Source: an uncultured Collinsella sp. (GTDB lineage Bacteria > Actinomycetota > Coriobacteriia > Coriobacteriales > Coriobacteriaceae). Taken from it: a stretch of DNA of 12,659 bases. The position numbers were made by a program, and so were the translations under genes. The stretch's first letter is position 1, and each line of letters opens with the position of its first letter. Under the pieces are notes generated by a model. It saw only the letters and a list, made by a program, of their open reading frames with translations, ran no database searches and was not told the origin of the DNA. Where the stretch lies: contig CAADSS010000016.1 of the NCBI GenBank assembly GCA_900751695.1, positions 1 through 12,659 on the forward strand, read 5' to 3'. This document shows positions 7,450 through 12,659 of the stretch, piece after piece.

Positions 7450-7486
7450 CCACCACAAAGGGCCAGGCACCTTTGTGGTGGTTTTT
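7450..7486 (+). terminator. Intrinsic terminator after the MFS gene
   Basis: Same 12-bp stem as the terminator at 5860 (7450-7461 with 7470-7481), 8-nt loop GCCAGGCA and a TTTTT tail at 7482-7486. It separates the MFS gene from the HAD gene. Confidence 0.88.
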
Positions 7487-7489
7487 GCG

Positions 7490-7520
7490 TTGACGGGCCG
7501 CGCCCGCGCCTTGGTATACC
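7490..7520 (+). promoter_or_regulatory. Probable promoter of the HAD gene
   Basis: TTGACG (7490-7495) and an extended -10, TGG-TATACC (7512-7520), are separated by 19 nt, slightly long but offset by the TGn extension. It starts 4 nt after the T run of the preceding terminator, so the HAD gene has its own transcript starting near 7527. Confidence 0.5.
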
Positions 7521-7575
7521 ATGTACGCCGTTTGCGAATACACCCCACACCGCCGCTCTGCCCAGAAAGGCCCCC

Positions 7576-8397
7576 ATGGACGCCACCTTCAGTCACATCA
7601 AAGCCGTGTTCTGCGATATCGACGGCACGCTGCTCACGAGCCAGCACACGGTGTCCCCGCGCACCGTGGCGGCGATCCGCGCCCTGCGCGAGCGCGGCGT
7701 ACTCTTTGGCCTGTGCACCGGGCGCGACGCCCACGCGACCGAGGCCATATACGAGCTCTGGGGCATCGAAGGTCTGGTGGACGTGCTCGTGGGTTGCGGT
7801 GGCGCCGAGGTCATCGACCGCGCGCACGACATCAACGAGCTGAGCTACCGGCTACCAGGCGAGACCATCGCGCGCATCTGCGAGCACATGGCAGGCCTGC
7901 CGGCAACGCCCGTTTGCCCCCGAGACGGCGTGTTCTACGTGCCCGAGAGCAACGCGTGCGTCGAGCACCTGTCGCGCGTCGACGGTGTGCCCTACCAGGT
8001 GGTCGATTTTGCCGAGTTTTTGCGCGAGCCGCAGCCCAAGGTGATGTTTACCATGGCGCCCGAGGCGATGCCACAGATCATCGAGCGAGCATCGACGTTC
8101 GCCGACGACACCGTTAAAGCGGCTGCTCTGCAGACCACGCAGCGACTCTACGAATTCATGGATCCGCGCGTGTCCAAGACGCGCGGCCTTGTGCGCGTGG
8201 CGGAGCTCAACGACATGGAGCTCCAGAACATCTGCGTGTTTGGCGATGCCGATAACGACACCTGCATGGTGGCCGACGCCGGCGTGGGCGTGGCTATGGC
8301 AAACGGCAGCGACGCCACCCGTGCCGCCGCCGACTTTGTAACCGCGAGCAACGACGAAGACGGCATCGCGATCTTTATCGAGGAACATCTGCTGTAG
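7576..8397 (+). CDS. Cof-type HAD-IIB family phosphatase
   Basis: 273 residues, the usual length for Cof/YidA-type phosphatases, which hydrolyse sugar phosphates, flavin or cofactor phosphates in the cytosol; the substrate here is unknown. HAD motif I is DIDGT with nucleophile D14 and acid/base D16. The class IIB cap lies between motifs II and III. Motif III lysine is K201 (VSKTRG). Motif IV is FGDADND with D224 and D228 as Mg2+ ligands. The reading frame is open back to 7408, but ATG 7576 with AGAAAGG (7564-7570) is the sensible start: the upstream codons lie in repeat copy 3 and the terminator, and DIDGT belongs near the N-terminus. It appears monocistronic. Confidence 0.92.
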   Translation: MDATFSHIKAVFCDIDGTLLTSQHTVSPRTVAAIRALRERGVLFGLCTGRDAHATEAIYELWGIEGLVDVLVGCGGAEVIDRAHDINELSYRLPGETIARICEHMAGLPATPVCPRDGVFYVPESNACVEHLSRVDGVPYQVVDFAEFLREPQPKVMFTMAPEAMPQIIERASTFADDTVKAAALQTTQRLYEFMDPRVSKTRGLVRVAELNDMELQNICVFGDADNDTCMVADAGVGVAMANGSDATRAAADFVTASNDEDGIAIFIEEHLL

Positions 8398-8411
8398 CGC
8401 TAGGGCAGAAT

Positions 8412-8443
8412 CACCACAAAGGGGACAGGTGCCTTTGTGGCGG
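8412..8443 (+). terminator. Decayed terminator-like hairpin after the HAD gene
   Basis: A 9-bp stem CCACAAAGG (8414-8422) with CCTTTGTGG (8432-8440), one mismatch and then one more pair, and a loop with GGACAGGTG. The T run seen in its relatives at 5860 and 7450 is missing, so it may terminate weakly. Confidence 0.6.
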
Positions 8444-8585
8444 CCTCAGGCGATTTGGGCGAATTGATGCCTAAAATCTGCGCACAAAATCAAATATGAT
8501 TGTCTGAACATCACGCTTCTAACCACCGATGGGTTAAAGATATTCTCATCAGTTTAGTAAGGTATTCCTGCTGGCTAATGACCTA

Positions 8586-8616
8586 CCGCTCACGGTCGAT
8601 TTTCGACCGTGAGCGG
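8586..8616. repeat. Perfect 14-bp inverted repeat
   Basis: CCGCTCACGGTCGA (8586-8599) is exactly complementary to 8603-8616 across three Ts. A short stem-loop with a CTTG tetraloop follows (8621-8636). Neither has a T run on either side, so they look less like terminators than like RNA structure or a protein-binding palindrome upstream of the pilus genes. Confidence 0.75.
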
Positions 8617-8782
8617 GATGTTTGCTCTTGAGCAAAATGTTATGCAAATAAATCTAATGACATTAAAAAATGATAGTCAACTAAATTACCAGCAGAAACC
8701 AAAAATAGATAGCGAATAAACGAAGGCAAATCTGAGTAAATGTCAAGAGAATTGAGAACTTGCTACAAAAATGCCGGTTTTG

Positions 8783-8812
8783 TTGCTCATATGTCTAAAC
8801 AATAGTTACAAT
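8783..8812 (+). promoter_or_regulatory. Probable promoter of the pilus operon
   Basis: TTGCTC (8783-8788) and TACAAT (8807-8812) are 18 nt apart and would start transcription near 8819, leaving a leader of about 83 nt with a 7-bp hairpin (GCGCAAT 8828-8834 with 8840-8846) before the adhesin ribosome binding site. Confidence 0.45.
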
Positions 8813-8901
8813 AACTTTACTAAACGAGCGCAATTACAGATTGCGCAGATACGTTTGATAGTGAAAGAGCAAGATCGCGGTCTCTTGGGGAGGAGACATC
8901 G

Positions 8902-11900
8902 ATGAAAGCAAATTCAGACAAATCTAAGCAGAGTAATAAAGCGACGCGCCGTGTACTGGCAGGCGTTTTGTGCGGAGCCTCTATTTTGAGCCTGGTGCTG
9001 TCGCTCGTCATGCCTCCGATCTCGCAGGCCATTGCCAACGATGCCCAGACCGAAGAAACTGTGACGGGTGATTCCTCAAGTGAGTCTGCTGACGTAGACA
9101 ACACTACTAACGGGGATGCCGAAAGGCAGGATAACAACGACGTCAAGAATGACGAAGCCTCTGGCGACGCTGGTGCGGCGAGCCTGTTGTCCGATGACGC
9201 AGGGGTTGAGGATGCTGTACAGCCTGCGGATGACAGTGCTAATGATGAGGGCGATATTGCTCTAGCTGTGGAAGACGCGGACGGATATACGCAGATTAAT
9301 ACAGCACAGGACCTCTACGATTACCTTCAAAATGATAAAAAAACCGGCAAGTTTCGCCTGAATGCCGATGTCGAGTGTGCAAGTGACATTACGTTGGGCG
9401 CAGGTAAGGTGACCTTAGATTTAAATGGTCACAAGATTAAGCATAATGGCACCGAATCAGGTCGCAACAACATGCCCATGTTCAATGTGCCTGCGGGCGC
9501 GACGCTCACGATTGAGGATTTGAATCCAGGAGTCGACAGTGAGTGCAAGCAGGACTTCGACAAATTCGGGAACCTTGCTACGCTCGATTACGACGGCAAC
9601 GGTACGCCCAACAAGCTCACGTACTACGTGACCAAGTCAACTCCGAATGGCACTGCTACCACTGAGACGCTCTACAAGCACGAGGTCAGCATCAGCGGCG
9701 CCATCGTGGGCACCGCTGCTCACTCTACGATGAAGCTCATCAACGTCTGTGGCGGTACGTTTAACCTTCAAAGCGGCGTGCTGACCACGAATCAGGACGC
9801 AAATGTTCGCCACCTGATTTATGCCGATAACGGCTCTACCGTCAGCATGAGTGGCGGATACGTTTGTGGTGCTTCTATGGGCAGCGATGGTGCTGGTGCT
9901 GGAATTCATGTTGAGGGTGAGGGCTCAACCCTGGAGATTTCTGGCGGCGTAATCGCTGGTAACTATGCCCCCAGTGGCGGCGGCGTTTATGCCATGAATT
10001 CTACGGTAAAAATGGTTGGCGGTATTATCTCCGGTAACGGTACAAATAATTATCAAAGCGGTTATGGCGCGGGAATTTGTGCTGAGAAATCTAGTGTGAC
10101 CATTACGAAAGGTTACATCACCAACAATAATTATCAGTTCTACAAGGATTGGGAAGGCTCCACGAAGCATCTCGGTAACGGTTGCCACGGTGGTGGCGGC
10201 ATTGCTGCTTTCAATGACGGCAGTCTCACAATTGCAGGCGGTTACATCACGGGCAACTGCTCTGCCGAGGCTGGCGGCGGCGTTTATGCTGGCGCTTGGA
10301 ATCGAGCTCTTTCCGGGTTTACGTTTTCTGGTGGAATCATCGCCAGCAATGTGGCGCAAAACTCAGAGGGTGGCGGCATCCGTATCGCTGCGCCTACAGT
10401 TGGCGAGTTTAATGTGAGCGGCAAGAAAGCCTACATCACTAACAATACGACCAATACCACCAACGACTGGGGTGGCGGCGGCGTGTTCGTCCAGGGTGGC
10501 AACAGTGGCGAAAACGTAGATTCAGCGAGCCTCAAGATTTATAACGCTCTGATTACCAATAATTATGCCCAGGGCTATGGCGGTGGCTTCGCTGCCTGCC
10601 CGACCGGCAAAACGGCTATTACCGACACCAATGGCATTGCAATTTTCGGAAACTCCGATGCAAGCGGCGACCATCTATCGGGTGGTGCTAATGATAAGAA
10701 TGAAGATCAGCCCAAAGACAAAGGTGGCGAAATAACCGATGTATTCACGAAAGGTGGCCACAGCGACTTCTTTCTTATCCATAAGAAGAAGGACAATGGG
10801 GACTACATCGCAGCCGTAACGGGTCAGATGCTTGGCGGCGGTGCTGCCAACTGGAAGGGCACGATCGACAATACGCCAACGTCTATCGGCAAGTACGAGG
10901 GCGCCCAAGCTAAGTACATGATTGGCCTTAAATCTGAGCCGATTCAGGAAGATATAGATGCTGCTACCGCGGCTGCGTCCCTCTTCATCACGGGCAACAG
11001 ATCCAACATTCACGGTGGCGGCATCATGACCAATGGTGACGTGGTTGCAGGCTCAACTGCGCAGGTGAGCGTGTATCCCAAGATGAAGTTAAAAGGTTCC
11101 AAGGTGCTTGAGGGCGGCAAGCTTAAAGGAAATGACTTCGATTTCCAGCTACTCAAGCAGAACAAGATTGCTAACGATAATGGCGAGCCTACAGATACAG
11201 TTCCGAGCTTTGACTCCGAGGGTAATCTTCACCTCAATGGCTGCTCGGTGGTCGATACGGTGAAAAACGACAAAAACGGCATTTTCACCTTTGATCTGGG
11301 TGAAGTTTATGCCGGTGACACTCTTGTTTACTACTTGGTAGAGCTTCCGGGCACCAAACAGGGCGTGGCTTACAACCAAACAATTTACAAAATTAAACCT
11401 GAGGTTGTGCAGGACAAGTCGAACGAAGTGCTTAACATTACATACACGTATTACAAAGTCAATAAAGTTACAGTAACAACGGTAGAAAAAAATGACGGCA
11501 CTGGCGCAAGAACGCCAGAAACAGAATCGGCAGCCATCGCAGCAGCTGAGGGCGAAAACACTGACATCATTACGCTTACCGATGGTGCAACCTTCACCAA
11601 CAGTTGCTTCTGGATTCCTAAGGCGACTAAGGTCGTTAAGGGTGGCGAGATGAAGGTGTTTACGCTCCAGCTCGCAGACAATCCGAATTTCAAAAACGCT
11701 CAAGAGGTAAAGACTCAGGCCAATGGTGCCAAATCTCAGACCTTGAACTTCGAAAAGATTAGTTACACGCTTGACGACCTCACCAAGGGCGCGGACTCCA
11801 CGGGCCGTAGCGTTCCCAAGGCCTTCCCGTATTATTATTACGTGCGCGAGAATGACGAAAACTCGACCTATCCGCATTACAAGTTTGATCAATCGGTCTA

Positions 11901-12210
11901 TAGATTCAAGGTTGACCAGGTTGAGCCAACGGATGAAGCCAATGGAACCATCTACTTAAAGGTGACCTACATGAAGGGATCCCTTGGCTCCGATGGCGAG
12001 TGGAAACCAGACCCCGGTTCCGAAGAACAGGACCTCACCGACAAATCCATCCCCACCTTCACCAACACCTACTCCACCTCATTGCCCCTTTCTGGTATGT
12101 CGGGCGTCACTCTGACGTACCTTGCCGGCGCGGCGGTGCTTTGCGCTGCTGCGGCCTGGATGCACATTCGTCGCAAGGCGAATGCGAAGGGAGGTAAGCG
12201 TCGTGAATAA
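8902..12210 (+). CDS. Cell-wall-anchored beta-helix adhesin / pilus tip-like protein (LPLSG anchor)
   Basis: 1102 residues, predicted to be exported and linked to the wall or a pilus by a sortase. Order: a basic N-terminus and hydrophobic core (about 18-38), likely cleaved after A45; an acidic low-complexity linker (about 47-128); a region with KVTLDLNGHKIK opening a right-handed beta-helix; about eight Gly-rich coils at 307-565 of the type ISGGVIAGNY...GGGVYA, with a stray coil later (FITGNRSNIHGGGI). Two Spy0128-type pilin domains follow, each with a putative isopeptide triad: K734/E814/N900 and K910/E983/N1055 (FTN motifs). Last come LPLSG at 1061-1065, a hydrophobic helix and the tail RRKANAKGGKRRE. 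AGGAG at 8891-8895 sets the start. Ten Cys lie in the mature part. The next gene overlaps its end by 8 nt. The beta-helix suggests glycan or matrix binding; the ligand is unknown. Confidence 0.9.
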   Translation: MKANSDKSKQSNKATRRVLAGVLCGASILSLVLSLVMPPISQAIANDAQTEETVTGDSSSESADVDNTTNGDAERQDNNDVKNDEASGDAGAASLLSDDAGVEDAVQPADDSANDEGDIALAVEDADGYTQINTAQDLYDYLQNDKKTGKFRLNADVECASDITLGAGKVTLDLNGHKIKHNGTESGRNNMPMFNVPAGATLTIEDLNPGVDSECKQDFDKFGNLATLDYDGNGTPNKLTYYVTKSTPNGTATTETLYKHEVSISGAIVGTAAHSTMKLINVCGGTFNLQSGVLTTNQDANVRHLIYADNGSTVSMSGGYVCGASMGSDGAGAGIHVEGEGSTLEISGGVIAGNYAPSGGGVYAMNSTVKMVGGIISGNGTNNYQSGYGAGICAEKSSVTITKGYITNNNYQFYKDWEGSTKHLGNGCHGGGGIAAFNDGSLTIAGGYITGNCSAEAGGGVYAGAWNRALSGFTFSGGIIASNVAQNSEGGGIRIAAPTVGEFNVSGKKAYITNNTTNTTNDWGGGGVFVQGGNSGENVDSASLKIYNALITNNYAQGYGGGFAACPTGKTAITDTNGIAIFGNSDASGDHLSGGANDKNEDQPKDKGGEITDVFTKGGHSDFFLIHKKKDNGDYIAAVTGQMLGGGAANWKGTIDNTPTSIGKYEGAQAKYMIGLKSEPIQEDIDAATAAASLFITGNRSNIHGGGIMTNGDVVAGSTAQVSVYPKMKLKGSKVLEGGKLKGNDFDFQLLKQNKIANDNGEPTDTVPSFDSEGNLHLNGCSVVDTVKNDKNGIFTFDLGEVYAGDTLVYYLVELPGTKQGVAYNQTIYKIKPEVVQDKSNEVLNITYTYYKVNKVTVTTVEKNDGTGARTPETESAAIAAAEGENTDIITLTDGATFTNSCFWIPKATKVVKGGEMKVFTLQLADNPNFKNAQEVKTQANGAKSQTLNFEKISYTLDDLTKGADSTGRSVPKAFPYYYYVRENDENSTYPHYKFDQSVYRFKVDQVEPTDEANGTIYLKVTYMKGSLGSDGEWKPDPGSEEQDLTDKSIPTFTNTYSTSLPLSGMSGVTLTYLAGAAVLCAAAAWMHIRRKANAKGGKRRE
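12187..12194 (+). promoter_or_regulatory. Ribosome binding site of the overlapping pilin gene
   Basis: AAGGGAGG within the last codons of the adhesin gene, 8 nt before GTG 12203. It supports the GTG start and translational coupling. Confidence 0.75.
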
Positions 12211-12659
12211 GAAAGTTTGCTCCTTCCCGATCTTGTTTGCGCTGCTTACCCTCCTGATCGGCACCTGCGCGGTTGTGTTCCCCGCTTCCGCGCAGGCCGC
12301 GCCGACCTCGACCGGTTCCATCACGGTGAGCGGCACCGTGGCGCGCAGCTACGACGCCTACCAGATCTTTAGCGCCAACGTCGTCGACGGCGACAGCGAC
12401 GCCAAGACCGCCACCGATCTCGCCTGGGCAAGCGACGCCGTGCGCGACGCCGCGCTGCCCGTGCTGCACAGCGCTGGCATGCCCAAATCCCAGACCACCG
12501 CGCAGGAAGCTTCCGAGTGGCTCAACGCCGATTCCCACCTTACGAGCGCGCTGAGCGCACAGCTCGCTCGTTCCCTCCAGAGCTCTGGCGCCGTGTCCGT
12601 GGCCCTTAACGCGGGCACGACGGCCGAGCTGCCCTGCGGCTACTGGCTCATCGTCGCCG
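12203..12659 (+). CDS. Fimbrial (pilin) subunit, N-terminal part, cut by the window end
   Basis: An open frame of 152 codons running off the window. It starts at GTG 12203, overlapping the adhesin stop by 8 nt. The N-terminus MNKKVCSFPILFALL followed by a hydrophobic core and ASAQA is a clear signal peptide, probably cleaved near residue 32. The mature protein opens with GSITVSGTVARSYDAYQIF and includes an Ala-rich helical stretch and ELPCGYWLIVA, the pattern of N-terminal domains of isopeptide-forming fimbrial subunits of Gram-positive sortase pili. It is probably the backbone pilin of the fibre that the preceding adhesin tips or decorates. The pilin motif, further domains, LPxTG and sortase would lie downstream and cannot be checked. 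Its codon use is strongly GC-rich, unlike the beta-helix part of the adhesin. Confidence 0.85.
   Translation, partial: MNKKVCSFPILFALLTLLIGTCAVVFPASAQAAPTSTGSITVSGTVARSYDAYQIFSANVVDGDSDAKTATDLAWASDAVRDAALPVLHSAGMPKSQTTAQEASEWLNADSHLTSALSAQLARSLQSSGAVSVALNAGTTAELPCGYWLIVA

Larger units (their letters stand above)
8398..8901. other. AT-rich gene-free region upstream of the pilus locus
   Basis: 504 nt with no supported gene or RNA gene. It holds a decayed terminator just after the HAD stop, two hairpins (8586-8616, 8621-8636), a probable promoter (8783-8812) and a leader hairpin (8828-8846). From about 8450 on it is strikingly richer in A and T than anything upstream, as expected of a junction to acquired DNA or of a large regulatory region for a surface structure. 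Confidence 0.7.

Noticed and set aside
7408..7575. Upstream extension of the HAD reading frame
   Set aside because: These 56 codons cover the right arm of repeat copy 3, a terminator and the probable promoter. The HAD motif I position and the AGAAAGG site support ATG 7576.
8642..8719. 25-codon reading frame starting MQINLM in the AT-rich gap
   Set aside because: No Shine-Dalgarno, no promoter, and a length expected by chance.

Overview
The window looks like a chromosomal segment of a high-GC Gram-positive gut actinobacterium, most likely Collinsella or a close relative in Coriobacteriia. This is inferred from the GC-rich, C/G-ending codons, the strong GGAGG-type ribosome binding sites, the LPxTG-pilus gene style and the recurring intergenic hairpins. 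No database search was possible. All supported genes lie on the + strand. No rRNA, tRNA, CRISPR array or transposase was seen.

Layout: (1) 1-1953, an ABC exporter half-transporter with an unusual insert before its nucleotide-binding domain. (2) 2169-3206, an orphan 345-residue protein with a C-terminal PD-(D/E)XK/Vsr-like (DUF559/AbiEi-C-like) domain, bracketed by two near-identical 65-bp palindromic repeats. (3) 3440-5789, a two-gene molybdenum-cofactor operon: moaA, then a MoaC-MobB fusion starting 4 nt after the moaA stop, closed by two tandem terminator-like hairpins. (4) 6066-7352, a major facilitator exporter followed directly by a third, inverted copy of the 65-bp repeat and a terminator. 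(5) 7576-8397, a Cof-type HAD phosphatase. (6) 8398-8901, a 504-nt AT-rich gene-free stretch holding a decayed terminator, two hairpins and a likely promoter. (7) 8902-12659, the start of a sortase-dependent pilus locus: a 1102-residue cell-wall-anchored adhesin (beta-helix, two isopeptide pilin domains, LPLSG anchor) overlapping by 8 nt a fimbrial subunit gene that runs off the window.

The Moco genes would convert GTP to cyclic pyranopterin monophosphate (MoaA, MoaC) and help attach the guanine nucleotide (MobB). The adhesin and pilin should form one translationally coupled surface-fibre unit, with further subunits and a sortase expected downstream. The other genes appear to be single transcription units separated by hairpins.

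The least explained parts are the two intergenic hairpin families (a 65-bp palindrome, and a set of terminators with different stems but a shared loop motif) and the nuclease-like orphan framed by direct copies of the first.
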